From positions 1 through 41,868 of the forward strand of contig JACRLJ010000072.1 in NCBI GenBank assembly GCA_016215105.1: a DNA stretch of 41,868 nucleotides, written 5' to 3'. This stretch comes from Candidatus Hydrogenedentota bacterium. Its GTDB lineage: Bacteria > Hydrogenedentota > Hydrogenedentia > Hydrogenedentales > SLHB01. The notes below the pieces were generated by a model. The model did no database searches, was not told the DNA's origin, and saw only the letters and a program-made list of their open reading frames with translations. How positions within the stretch are numbered: position 1 is the first letter of the stretch; every line of letters starts with the position of its first letter. Of this stretch, positions 26,729 through 34,118 are shown piece after piece. The position numbers were made by a program, and so were the translations under genes.

Positions 26729-26778
26729 CCTGCCTTACACGCAGGGGGTCGTAGGTTCGAGTCCTACATCGCCCACCA
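26729..26778 (+). mobile_element. 3' half of tRNA-Val (TAC): probable attachment-site scar
   Basis: The sequence reads as the last 50 bases of a tRNA: anticodon stem CCTGC/GCAGG around loop CTTACAC (anticodon TAC, 26736-26738), variable loop, T arm GTAGG-TTCGAGT-CCTAC (26751-26767), acceptor strand ATCGCCC and ACCA. The 5' acceptor strand and D arm are absent: the bases upstream do not pair or match. Integrases that target tRNA genes leave exactly such a 3' duplicate at one end of the inserted element, so this marks the right end of an element covering the defence genes to the left. Confidence 0.7.
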
Positions 26779-26850
26779 GTTTCCCCTTTGTCCGACGCGG
26801 CCGCTATTCTGTTGGGCTCACCGCTTGCGATCCCGTTCGTGCTATCCCGC

Positions 26851-29721
26851 CTACACCGTGGACTCCATCGCCTTGCAGATGACGCCGAACAAATCGGTGA
26901 TTCGGTACGGTTTCTGGATGAACCCGGCAAGGCCCAGTTCCCCGAATCGTCCCATCGCGTCTTCTTCGGAGTAGCCGCTGCTGAGGACGATTTTCGCGTC
27001 GCTGCGCAGGCGCCGAATTTCCCGGAATGCTTCTCCTCCATCCATGTGAGGCATCGTCATATCCAGCAGGACCACGTCGATCTCGCTCGCGTGCTGGCGG
27101 AACACATCAACACCGTCGCGTCCGTCGACGGCGGTGAGCACACTGAAGCCGGCGCGTTCCATCGTCGTTTTCGCGAGGTCCCGAACCATTTGCTCGTCAT
27201 CCACTACCAGCACTGTCCCGGTGACGTTTCGCGGCGGATACGCATAGTCTGCCGGTTTGCCGGCGCTCGCGGTGTCCCGGGCGGCCGCCGGAAACAGGAC
27301 ACGAAATGACGCGCCGTGTCCCGGGTTGCTGGTTACCCGTACGACGCCCCGGTGGCTTCGCACGATGCCCATCACCGCAGCCAGGCCCAGGCCGCGCCCC
27401 GGGAACTTCGTGCTGAAGAAGGGATCGAAGAGTCTCGCGCGGACGTCGGACGCAATCCCGCATCCGGTATCGCCCACCTCGAGGAAGACGTAGCGTCCCG
27501 CTGGAAGCTGGTCGTCAAGGTAGCTGTCCGAAAGGTATTCTCGATCGCAATCCATGGCGCCGGTCGTTACCGTAATCTCGCCCTGGCTATCGCCGATGGC
27601 TTCGGATGCGTTAATGATCAGATTCATAATGACTTGGCGAATCTGGGTGGCGTCGGCGTTGATGAACGGCAGGTCATCGGCGAGCTGTCGCGTAAGTTGA
27701 CACTTCTTGGAGATGGACGTTTCGAGCAACACGATCAACTCTTGGACCTTGTCGGAAAGCCGGATGGGCTCGACATAGAACGTGCCCTTGCCGGAATACG
27801 CGAGCATTTGCCGGGTAAGCTCCGCCGCGCGGCGGGCGGACACTTCGATCATTCGAATCGTCGAGTGGACGGGCGCCTCCGGCGCAATGTCATTCAACGC
27901 GAGTTCCGTGTTGCCCAGTATGCTCGTGAGAATATTGTTGAAGTCGTGGGCAATCCCGCCCGCCAGCACGCCCAGACTCTCGAGCTTCTGCGAGTGAAGT
28001 AACTGCGACTCAAATCGCTGGCGTTCCTCCTCGGCTAGCCTTTGATCCGTGATATCGCGGAAGCTCCACACCCGGCCCACGCTCTTTCCGTCGACCCATT
28101 GCGGACGCGAGAACCGTTCGAACACTCGCCCGTCACTAAACTCGAGCACATCGTGAGTTTCGCTGTCCTGCGCCGCGTACAACTCGTCCACCTTCTTGAG
28201 GAACGCTTTCGGGTCTGAAAGCTGGTCCATGACGAATTTCAGCAGGCGGCGATCGTCGCCCTCTTCAATGAGCGCGGCCGGAATCCGCCACATGTCCTGA
28301 AACTTCTTATTGTGACTGATCATCTTGCCGTCGCGGCTGACAGCGAGTATCCCGTCCGCGGTGGACTCCAGCGTAGCCGCCAGCAGCGACAGGCCCTGCT
28401 TTAGATTCTCTTCTTCCCGCTTGCGCTCTGTAATGTCCGTGCTGACACCCGCCACTCTCCAGCGATCCGGCCCGAGGGGTTCAATATAGGCGTCCTCATA
28501 AATCCAGCGGAGCTCGCCGTCGCTCCGGCGGCACGGGAACTCATCACGAAGGTGGGAGTGGCCTTCAGTGAAGACTCGGAGCGCGTTTTCGTTGAGCTGG
28601 TCTACGACGTGCGGGAATTCTGCCCGGCTCTCCCCGAGCGCCTCGAAATAGGTCTGGCCCGGCTTTACGTTTAGCGGCAAATAGCGCTGCGCCGCCTCCA
28701 GGCTAGGCACGCTGATGGACCAGTGCAACTGTCCGTCGCGCAACTCGACATCGCCGTGCCACAATAGACACCGCGCAAACGCGCGAATATGATCGAGTTC
28801 GGCTTCCGCGCGTTTGCGATCGGTGAGGTCGCGCATGCTGAATCGGCCGTGGCAAATCGCGCCAGCGCCGTCCCGCACTGCCGAGGTGTTCACGCTTACA
28901 GTGAATACACTGCTGTCCTTCCGCTGCACATCCAACTCGATTTCAAGTCGTTCGCGGGACGAGGCAGCGAAATCCAGCGCGCGTTTCGCCTCAGCCAGAC
29001 AATTCGGATGGAACAACCCGAAAATGGACCGATCCACAAGGGCGTCTTTCGTATAACCCGTCATCCGGGCCAACGTCTGATTGCAGCGGATGATGATCCC
29101 GTCGAGACCCACGGACGCAAGCATATCGGGCGCGTTCTCGTAAAGGTCTTGAAACTTGGCCTCCGACTCCCGCAACTCCTTCTCGATCCGCGCGCGCTCC
29201 GCGATTTCGCGCGACAGGTCCTGGCGCTCCTCGAGGAGACGATGTCTGGCGAGGGTCGTCTCCAGCAATGCAAAATAGAGGCTCGTCAGCATCAGGAACA
29301 CCCCTGTGAACAGGAGTAACCAGCGCACGACACCGTGCAGGGAGCTGTGGTGTGACACGACGGGCCAAGATTCGAACCACTCCGCCCGCCCGCAGAGATT
29401 CATCGCCTGCACTAGAACCAAGAGCGCGATACCCGTAAAGGTTGTCCACTTGAGCATCGGTGTGCCGTCCCATCGCAGGGTGAGATACACGCCCGGCGAA
29501 AGCAGGGTCAGGACGGCCAGCGCAGAAAGAATTTGGGAAACGTACCACGGGGCTGTGGGCGTAACCGCGCGCGAGCCGAGTTCAATCAAGTACGCCACAC
29601 CGACGACAATTCCGATGACACTACCGGCACGGTTGAAGTGTGCCTTGGCCGGGACATCCTTGCTCTTGGAAGCCAGCTTAGAGTCGCCCGGGGCCTCGCT
29701 GCGCGTCACCGGCTTAGTCAT
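26851..29721 (-). CDS. PAS-domain hybrid sensor histidine kinase
   Basis: A 956-residue hybrid kinase. Residues about 30-165 hold four or so membrane segments (IGIVVGVAYLIEL, VLTLLSPGVYLTL, WLLLFTGVFLMLTSLYFALL). Three PAS-type sensor domains follow, each ending in a DxTxRK-like boundary (MRDLTDRKRAE, STDITERKRE, FRDITDQRLAE). The phosphoacceptor is His592 in LAGGIAHDFNNIL. The ATPase domain shows LIINASEAI, VGDTGCGI and GLGLAAVMGI. A C-terminal receiver has VLVVDDEQMV and Asp887 in DVVLLDMTMP. It is oriented away from the RiPP locus and lies just beyond the tRNA scar, so it is probably resident chromosome. The output gene is not in the window. Confidence 0.9.
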   Translation of the reverse strand: MTKPVTRSEAPGDSKLASKSKDVPAKAHFNRAGSVIGIVVGVAYLIELGSRAVTPTAPWYVSQILSALAVLTLLSPGVYLTLRWDGTPMLKWTTFTGIALLVLVQAMNLCGRAEWFESWPVVSHHSSLHGVVRWLLLFTGVFLMLTSLYFALLETTLARHRLLEERQDLSREIAERARIEKELRESEAKFQDLYENAPDMLASVGLDGIIIRCNQTLARMTGYTKDALVDRSIFGLFHPNCLAEAKRALDFAASSRERLEIELDVQRKDSSVFTVSVNTSAVRDGAGAICHGRFSMRDLTDRKRAEAELDHIRAFARCLLWHGDVELRDGQLHWSISVPSLEAAQRYLPLNVKPGQTYFEALGESRAEFPHVVDQLNENALRVFTEGHSHLRDEFPCRRSDGELRWIYEDAYIEPLGPDRWRVAGVSTDITERKREEENLKQGLSLLAATLESTADGILAVSRDGKMISHNKKFQDMWRIPAALIEEGDDRRLLKFVMDQLSDPKAFLKKVDELYAAQDSETHDVLEFSDGRVFERFSRPQWVDGKSVGRVWSFRDITDQRLAEEERQRFESQLLHSQKLESLGVLAGGIAHDFNNILTSILGNTELALNDIAPEAPVHSTIRMIEVSARRAAELTRQMLAYSGKGTFYVEPIRLSDKVQELIVLLETSISKKCQLTRQLADDLPFINADATQIRQVIMNLIINASEAIGDSQGEITVTTGAMDCDREYLSDSYLDDQLPAGRYVFLEVGDTGCGIASDVRARLFDPFFSTKFPGRGLGLAAVMGIVRSHRGVVRVTSNPGHGASFRVLFPAAARDTASAGKPADYAYPPRNVTGTVLVVDDEQMVRDLAKTTMERAGFSVLTAVDGRDGVDVFRQHASEIDVVLLDMTMPHMDGGEAFREIRRLRSDAKIVLSSGYSEEDAMGRFGELGLAGFIQKPYRITDLFGVICKAMESTV

Positions 29722-30437
29722 AGGCGCGACTCTTCACAGCGCGTTGAGCGGGATTGGACGGTCTTCCGAAAGTATCGCGATATCTGAGATACATCCGCAC
29801 GAAAGCAGCCGGGATATCCCTACGAATCCGGCCAGAAAGGCGACTTTTCGACGCGCCTCCAGGGCAGGTTCCGTTCAGAGCTTTGAACGCTGCGGCGATT
29901 CGCGCAGCGGAGGCAGGCGCACTATATCTCGGGTCAGCGTTCAAAACTATCTCCCCTCACCCCGTCGATCTGCCGCAGGGAAGCGTCAACGACGGGTGCT
30001 ACTCTCTGACAATACTATGCGCGGCGTCCAGCCCAGTCAACCCGCTGCGTGCTGCGCCCGGTGATAGACGCGCTGCGCCGCATAGTACTGCCGCGACCTT
30101 CCGACGAGCCGCTCGAGACGCCCACACCGCCTGGCCGGTGCGATGGGGCAGCGCTGGTTCGGACGTCCTGCCGCACGGCCGCTGGCGGCGGACAAACAGT
30201 ATCTTGACCTGGTCTCCAGACTGTGCCCCCGCCGGGGCATCCTAATCTGCTATAGGAGACGGCATTCGGAGCGTCGGTCAGGCCGCCCGGAATTATCTGC
30301 GGATCGGACACAAATCAATCTCGATAGACAACTATTTTACCGACCCCGCCGCAGTTATCGGTTGCGCCGGATCGGCAGTTTTCACGCAACACCTTAGTCT
30401 TAACAGAGTTAGCCAAAATATCCATATACCGCGACGG
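29722..30437. other. Non-coding stretch between the hybrid kinase and the RiPP locus
   Basis: No supported gene in about 700 bases. The longest frame (29754-30245, plus) has low-complexity composition and no recognisable domain. The kinase promoter must lie at the left end, but I see no clear -35/-10 pair. The right end runs into the sigma-54-like element at 30438. Confidence 0.5.
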
Positions 30438-30454
30438 TTGGCGTAGTATATGCA
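30438..30454 (+). promoter_or_regulatory. Sigma-54-like promoter for precursor genes A and B
   Basis: TTGGCGTAGTATATGCA has GG (30440-30441) and GC (30452-30453) 10 bases apart, with two mismatches to the consensus. It would start transcription near 30465, about 200 bases before precursor A, and so include the structured leader. The same TTGGC...ATATGC pattern occurs before precursor D on the other strand. Confidence 0.4.
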
Positions 30455-30547
30455 GCCGTGACTAAACCGGTATCAAGTGACCATCCTTGTCCTTCAGAGG
30501 GCGACTTCTATCAGGGATCGCCCTCATGCGGGACAAGGCTAGGAATT

Positions 30548-30626
30548 CGGCTAGGAAGCGTCTGTAAGTTGTTCAATACCAGCGATGGCTCGTGCGGAGT
30601 CTTGCTATGCGGAGGCTTTCTGGCCG
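30548..30626 (+). ncRNA. Structured leader RNA upstream of precursor A (copy 1)
   Basis: CGGCTAGGAAGC (30548-30559) pairs with GCTTTCTGGCCG (30615-30626) through 12 consecutive pairs, two of them G-U. The enclosed block from TCTGTAAGTTGTT (30561) onward is shared with copy 2 at 31102. Compared with copy 2, the last stem pair changes from C-G to U-A, a compensatory change, and the two G-U pairs become Watson-Crick. It ends 45 bases before the precursor start. I do not recognise a known riboswitch class. Confidence 0.55.
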
Positions 30627-30670
30627 CGCCTCTAACGCGTAATTCTGGTTACCAGCCGAAAGGGAATGTC

Positions 30671-30784
30671 ATGGGACGTGAGACGTACCAAACCCCGCAA
30701 GTGGTTGAGTATGGCCACGTTGCGGATATCCTCCATAAGGACGGGATTCCGCACATCATCGTGTCCCTGGGAGGTCTCCTGTAA
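30671..30784 (+). CDS. RiPP precursor peptide A (lasso-like leader)
   Basis: A 37-residue peptide, MGRETYQTPQVVEYGHVADI and then LHKDGIPHIIVSLGGLL. Residues 6-15 (YQTPQVVEYG) match the YxxPx[LV]xxxG leader motif bound by lasso-type RRE proteins. The tail has no Asp or Glu that could close a lasso ring after the Gly, but it shares Pro, hydrophobics and Ser-Leu (PHIIVSL) with the other three precursors. The start is fixed by CGAAAGGG seven bases before the ATG, a context shared by precursors C and D. Frame extension upstream to 30458 is not conserved and crosses the leader RNA. Its modifying enzymes are encoded at 32039-35108. Confidence 0.75.
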   Translation: MGRETYQTPQVVEYGHVADILHKDGIPHIIVSLGGLL

Positions 30785-30888
30785 ACAAATGAGTTTGGGG
30801 GAGGTCGCACGGGTTCAGTAATCCTGTCCCGTCGGATTGCCGTATTTGGGATCGAGGGAAGGTAGCTTTCCCCGAAGGAAGGAACGTC

Positions 30889-31011
30889 ATGGCTCGAAAA
30901 CAGTACATCGCCCCGCAACTAGTAGAATTTGGCCACCTTGAAGGAATCGTCCTGCAAACCGCGCCGGTGGTATCGCTGGTAACGCAGTCCCTCGGTCAGA
31001 TTGATGAGTGA
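30889..31011 (+). CDS. RiPP precursor peptide B (lasso-like leader)
   Basis: A 40-residue peptide, MARKQYIAPQLVEFGHLEGI and then VLQTAPVVSLVTQSLGQIDE. The leader motif is YIAPQLVEFG (6-15), the closest of the four to the canonical YxxPxLxxxG. The core region holds APVVSLVTQSL, again with Pro-hydrophobic-Ser-Leu. The only acidic residues are the last two, and no Asp/Glu lies 7-9 residues after a likely core start. A ribosome binding site GAAGGAAGGAA precedes the ATG. It lies 104 bases after precursor A and is probably on the same transcript. Confidence 0.75.
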   Translation: MARKQYIAPQLVEFGHLEGIVLQTAPVVSLVTQSLGQIDE

Positions 31012-31058
31012 GTGATTCCTTCGGGGCGTGCCGGGTGTAGGATAACCCGCCGGAAGTT

Positions 31059-31167
31059 CGGCCAGAAAGTCGGCTATTTGGCGCGGCGCGGCCAGACCGC
31101 ATCTGTAAGTTGTTTAACACCGGCGCTCGCCCTTGCCGGGTCTTGGGTGGCGGAGACTTTCTGGCCG
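31059..31167 (+). ncRNA. Structured leader RNA, copy 2 (before a decayed precursor)
   Basis: CGGCCAGAAAGTC (31059-31071) and GACTTTCTGGCCG (31155-31167) are a perfect 13-bp inverted repeat. The interior from TCTGTAAGTTGTTTAA (31102) aligns with copy 1, with about 30 extra bases (31072-31101) before it. No intact precursor follows; a decayed one does. Confidence 0.55.
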
Positions 31168-31224
31168 CGCGTCTGGAAGCGGCATTCTTGTCTTCGACAG
31201 CACGCCAGAGGGTACGGTCTGCCC

Positions 31225-31330
31225 AAGGGAACTTCCCCTGGGATGAACTGGAGGGGGCCCGCCGCGGAAACGCAACGGTATGCGCGAGTCTGACACACGT
31301 GAACGAAGTCAGGCGCGGTCGTCTACAGGG
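31225..31330 (+). pseudogene. Decayed fifth RiPP precursor
   Basis: After leader copy 2 comes AAGGGAACTTC, like the AAGGGNNTGTC start context of the intact precursors but without the ATG. Then 31279-31310 aligns with precursor D: CGAGT, TG, CACGTGA and GAAGTC are kept, with small insertions that break the frame. In one frame the stretch reads THVNEV, equivalent to GHVSEV of precursor D. Confidence 0.4.
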
Positions 31331-31382
31331 CGGATCCCGCGCACTCATGGATCAATCCCGAGACGTGAACAACGATAGCTCT

Positions 31383-31415
31383 GCGGAGGTACCGGCCTTG
31401 CGCCGCTACCTCCGC
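31383..31415. terminator. Strong hairpin between convergent precursor units
   Basis: GCGGAGGTA and TACCTCCGC form a perfect 9-bp stem, extended inside by CGGC/GCCG after one mismatch. It lies 37 bases beyond the stop of precursor C, and transcripts from both strands meet here. There is no T-run, so an intrinsic terminator is not certain. Confidence 0.35.
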
Positions 31416-31451
31416 GGAAAAACGGAACTTGGTTACCTTCCCGGAATAAGA

Positions 31452-31571
31452 CTAGTTGGGAGGTTGAGTGCCATGATCGATGAGGGAGACGATAGGCTGT
31501 ACTGACAGGACGACATCGGTCACATGGCCATACTCGACTACTTTTGGACCTTCATACGCTTTGCGATCCAT
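31452..31571 (-). CDS. RiPP precursor peptide C (lasso-like leader)
   Basis: A 39-residue peptide beginning MDRKAYEGPKVVEYGHVTDV, followed by VLSVQPIVSLIDHGTQPPN. The leader motif is YEGPKVVEYG (6-15). The core region has QPIVSLID: Pro, hydrophobics, Ser-Leu and an Asp that, in precursor D, would be at ring position 8; but the residue at position 1 would be Gln, not the Gly/Ala/Ser/Cys needed for a lasso ring. The start context CGAAAGGGTATGTCATGG is almost identical to that of precursor D. It was too short for a standard gene finder. It lies 56 bases after precursor D on the same strand. Confidence 0.75.
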   Translation of the reverse strand: MDRKAYEGPKVVEYGHVTDVVLSVQPIVSLIDHGTQPPN

Positions 31572-31627
31572 GACATACCCTTTCGTTTTTGGCCTCGTGG
31601 AATCTAGCCAACTCTTCCGAACCAGAA

Positions 31628-31750
31628 CTACGCGAAAAGCTGAGGGTTGTGATCTATCAGGGAGAGTACGGGTCCCCCTGGCACCAGAACGACTTCACTC
31701 ACGTGGCCATACTCGACTACACTCGGCGCTACGTAAATCTTGCGATCCAT
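31628..31750 (-). CDS. RiPP precursor peptide D (lasso-like leader)
   Basis: A 40-residue peptide beginning MDRKIYVAPSVVEYGHVSEV, followed by VLVPGGPVLSLIDHNPQLFA. The leader motif is YVAPSVVEYG (6-15). This is the only precursor with a plausible lasso ring: a Gly before Pro and an Asp seven residues later (GPVLSLID), which would be an 8-residue macrolactam if a cyclase were supplied from elsewhere. The shared Pro-hydrophobic-Ser-Leu motif is present. Start context CGAAAGGGTGTGTCATGG. The gene is the first of a two-precursor unit and has its own upstream region with a sigma-54-like site. Confidence 0.75.
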   Translation of the reverse strand: MDRKIYVAPSVVEYGHVSEVVLVPGGPVLSLIDHNPQLFA

Positions 31751-31876
31751 GACACACCCTTTCGTTCGTTTCGCGGCCGATTTCGTCCAGTGGGCTCATC
31801 ACGTCTAGGACCTTAGTGATAGAGCCGGAATCTTCGAACGTTTCAAAGATCCCTCTGGCCGCAATGTGTCACGTCT

Positions 31877-31893
31877 AGCATATGGCGAGCCAA
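31877..31893 (-). promoter_or_regulatory. Sigma-54-like promoter for precursor genes D and C
   Basis: On the minus strand, TTGGCTCGCCATATGCT has GG and GC 10 bases apart, with two mismatches to the consensus at the same two positions as the site at 30438. It would give precursor D a leader of about 115 bases. That leader contains TTGCGGCC and GGCCGCGA, which can pair as a closing stem. Confidence 0.4.
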
Positions 31894-31939
31894 TCGCCGC
31901 GAATCTAGCTAACGTATTTTTCAGTAAGTACTTATGACT

Positions 31940-32009
31940 GTTGTCTAGTAGCGCCGATTTAGACAACGTGTCCTGCGAATGGCGTAGTGTTTGTCAACTG
32001 TGAACAGTT
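31940..32009. promoter_or_regulatory. Two inverted repeats upstream of precursor D
   Basis: GTTGTCTA (31940-31947) and TAGACAAC (31960-31967) form a perfect 8-bp inverted repeat, and AACTGT-GA-ACAGTT is a palindrome at 31996-32009. They lie between the nucleotidyltransferase stop and the sigma-54-like site, where regulators would bind. A 10-bp direct repeat, TCACGTCTAG, also occurs at 31799 and 31869. Confidence 0.35.
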
Positions 32010-32038
32010 TATGACTTCGGGTGGAGGGATTCGGCCAC

Positions 32039-33130
32039 CTATGGCAGGTTCAAGCGCCGCCTTCCGCTGGCATTGGCGAGCGCCTCCCGAACGCCATCCC
32101 AAGGCCACAGGACAAGATCGCTGGCGTGCGGCCGCGGCCTCCGCTCTCCGGCCGGGGTCACGTTGCGGCCAAGGGCCAAGCGGGCGAGTCCGCGCGGCCC
32201 GGGCAAGCCCCACATCGCGAGGCGCCGGCTACGAAGCGTTTCCTCGAGCGACAGCGGACTTACTCCGTCCGAAAGCTTCCGAAGGGACTCGGGCGTAGCT
32301 ACACCCAGTTCGGTTTCGAGGAATCCCAAGAACCGTAGAAACAAGACGAACATCTTCGGCGACGGGATGAGTGTCCGCAATCTGTCAATCGCAATACGGT
32401 CTGACACCTGGTTCAAGACGAAATGCAGGTCCACGATCCACCGCAAGACATAGCCCATCGTGCCGCGGTGGCCATTGGCATGAACGGTAAGGTGGGCGAT
32501 TAGCGCCTCGGGCGAGAGGATGCGCAATTCCGTGTCCGGAAGATACGGGGAACGCGCCGTGGTGGTGATAGAGTCCCGGTCATGGCCTTCGAAAAGCTGG
32601 ACGCGGTGATGAACATCGAACACAATTCCCGCCGCATTCCGGTAGTACACCGCTTCGGTCTGTGTCATCGCTACTTCGTACCCGATGGACTTGAAGGCGG
32701 CGCCCGCGGCTTCGCGCTCCGCTTCGGCTATGGTCATGTCAATATCGTCCATGGAGCGCATGGAAATCTTGGGGTAGAAGCAGCCCGCGAGCACCACGCC
32801 TTTCCACAGCACGGGTGTGATTCCGGCTCCGCCGAGCGCGCGAAGCGCCTCACCTACCGCATGCAAATGAGCCCCGTTCTTGAGCAACGCATTTCGATGT
32901 GCGAGTTGGAGGCGGTTCTTGACATCCTCGGGCACGGCCTTCGTCAACCCTTGCGTATGTAAGCCGTGCCATGCCAGAGATTCGACGCGATGGAGTTCGA
33001 GGGTGGTCAACGCCGCGCTCCAGTCCTGCTGGCTTGCGTTCTCGAACGGCTTGGTAGTATCAGCCGCAACCTTTTTACCGGGAGGAGCCGTTGCGAGGCG
33101 AAGGAGCGCCCGAATCAATTGTTTCGACAC
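32039..33130 (-). CDS. Nucleotidyltransferase-like protein (NTP_transf_5 family) of the RiPP locus
   Basis: A 363-residue protein. I chose the GTG at 33130 because AAGGGG lies nine bases upstream; the longer frame runs into the B2 gene. The family pattern is clear: GITPVLWKGVVLAGCFYP, then MRSMDDIDMTI with the DxD-type metal site at residues 128-131, a later VFDVHHRV, and ALIAHLTVHANGH. Proteins of this family accompany lasso-type gene clusters, where they are thought to modify the peptide or act with the kinase; the reaction is not established. It is the last enzyme gene of the minus-strand operon, 49 bases after B2, and precedes precursors D and C. Confidence 0.75.
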   Translation of the reverse strand: MSKQLIRALLRLATAPPGKKVAADTTKPFENASQQDWSAALTTLELHRVESLAWHGLHTQGLTKAVPEDVKNRLQLAHRNALLKNGAHLHAVGEALRALGGAGITPVLWKGVVLAGCFYPKISMRSMDDIDMTIAEAEREAAGAAFKSIGYEVAMTQTEAVYYRNAAGIVFDVHHRVQLFEGHDRDSITTTARSPYLPDTELRILSPEALIAHLTVHANGHRGTMGYVLRWIVDLHFVLNQVSDRIAIDRLRTLIPSPKMFVLFLRFLGFLETELGVATPESLRKLSDGVSPLSLEETLRSRRLAMWGLPGPRGLARLALGRNVTPAGERRPRPHASDLVLWPWDGVREALANASGRRRLNLP

Positions 33131-33179
33131 GTACGTTAGCCCCTTTCCCAAGTCAACGTTGGACGCGGCGCCTCTCGGG

Positions 33180-33656
33180 CTATTGTGAGAGGCCGCGATC
33201 CAGCAGGTTCGTCGCCCGTTCCAGTGAAACGAAGGTCGAGTATTCATTCAAGTCCGGGAGTGCGCCCAGAATGACGCGCCCGTCATGCTCGACCCACGCG
33301 TGCGACTTTAGGCCGCCATTGGACTCCTTGGCTATCCCTATTTTGATATGGCTGGCGAGGCCGCGACGGGATAGGAGCGCGTTCAACGTGAGCGCGCGGG
33401 TCAAACACGTCGCCTTCGGCGTGAAGCGGCTCGCGGCGTTCACCGCCCATACAATGTCATCCGGCATGGCGGCGCCGGGGTGGTTTGTTCGGCGTGCGCG
33501 GCCCAGGAACGCGGCGAATCTCAAGAGCGTTGGAAAGGGCAAGCGCCATAAACCCAGCCGGACAAGGATCATAACTATCCATGCAGATATGACGGCGCGC
33601 TTTTTCGAGCCGGAAAGCGCAACGAACTTACGAACCAGTCTCAGCATGGACTTCAA
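33180..33656 (-). CDS. Lasso-type leader peptidase B2 (transglutaminase-like)
   Basis: A 158-residue cysteine protease-like protein that would cut the leader from the precursors. It has the usual hydrophobic N-terminal helix (VISAWIVMILVRLGLW) and the catalytic layout Cys84 (KATCLTRALTLNALL), His119 (SHAWVEHDG) and a downstream Asp (135 in GALPDLNEY). Length is normal for the B2 family. Its start overlaps the B1 gene by 29 bases, so the two halves of the split B protein are co-translated. Start could also be the ATG nine bases later. Confidence 0.85.
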   Translation of the reverse strand: MKSMLRLVRKFVALSGSKKRAVISAWIVMILVRLGLWRLPFPTLLRFAAFLGRARRTNHPGAAMPDDIVWAVNAASRFTPKATCLTRALTLNALLSRRGLASHIKIGIAKESNGGLKSHAWVEHDGRVILGALPDLNEYSTFVSLERATNLLDRGLSQ

Positions 33657-33915
33657 TCAAGCCCTTCTCGGCCAGCGTGTCGAGTAGCGTTATCACGTCT
33701 TTCTCGCATTGCCCGGCGTTAACGGCATATTCCTCTTGTACCGCTTTACAGAGATCGCCAACTTTGGCGGGCTCGTGAATTCGCTGCCAGATGAACTGAC
33801 CGACCTCATTCAGGCCAAAGTACTTTCCCGAGGTCACGTGGAGTATGACGGCCTCGTCGTCCAGCGTGGACGATACAGTGCCCGCGACGGCGACCACCCG
33901 CGTTTCTTTGTTCAT
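33628..33915 (-). CDS. PqqD-like RiPP recognition protein B1
   Basis: A 95-residue PqqD-fold protein, the element that binds the YxxPx[LV]xxxG leader and delivers the precursor to its processing enzymes. Seen: TLDDEAVILHVTSGKYFGLNEVGQFIW, with the family's YFGLNEVG.FIW core, and the C-terminal helix pair ending in LLDTLAEKGLIE. Length is normal. It overlaps B2 by 29 bases. A weak promoter-like pair lies upstream at 34014-34042, so B1-B2-nucleotidyltransferase may also be transcribed independently of the kinase gene. Confidence 0.85.
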   Translation of the reverse strand: MNKETRVVAVAGTVSSTLDDEAVILHVTSGKYFGLNEVGQFIWQRIHEPAKVGDLCKAVQEEYAVNAGQCEKDVITLLDTLAEKGLIEVHAETGS

Positions 33916-34013
33916 CTTGAGCCGCTTCCTCTTGCCTGACCTTAGCCAGACGCTGTCATGTTAATGGCCGTCTTTTTCCCGAGACAGTCTTATCAACTCG
34001 GTGCTGCCGGTTC

Positions 34014-34042
34014 AGCATACCAGGGTAACGCAACGTCCTCAA
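34014..34042 (-). promoter_or_regulatory. Possible sigma-70 promoter for B1-B2
   Basis: On the minus strand, TTGAGG and TATGCT are separated by 17 bases, each matching four of six consensus positions, about 100 bases before the B1 start. This is weak evidence in a 203-base gap. Confidence 0.25.
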
Positions 34043-34118
34043 CGCAATGACTCTGCCGCTGCAGCCGGGCCGCCTTAGGGCAAACTGCGTCGCAAGTCCG
34101 AGGTCTGTCACAACATGT

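Noticed and set aside
26690-26778. A complete tRNA-Val gene
   Set aside because: No D arm and no 5' acceptor strand complementary to ATCGCCC are present upstream of the anticodon arm.
26544-27041. A 165-residue minus-strand frame spanning the tRNA fragment
   Set aside because: Its first two thirds are antisense to the end of the hybrid kinase and then read through the tRNA half; only the last 47 codons could be a gene.
29754-30245. A 163-residue plus-strand frame upstream of the RiPP locus
   Set aside because: No domain, no ribosome binding site and Arg/Ala/Pro-biased composition typical of a chance frame in G/C-rich DNA.
31347-31505. A 52-residue plus-strand frame starting MDQSRDV as a further precursor
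   Set aside because: It lacks the leader motif and its second half is antisense to precursor C.
30671-31750. Calling all four small peptides lasso peptides
   Set aside because: No cyclase is present and A, B and C lack a suitable ring acceptor or first residue; only the leader and B1/B2 are lasso-like.
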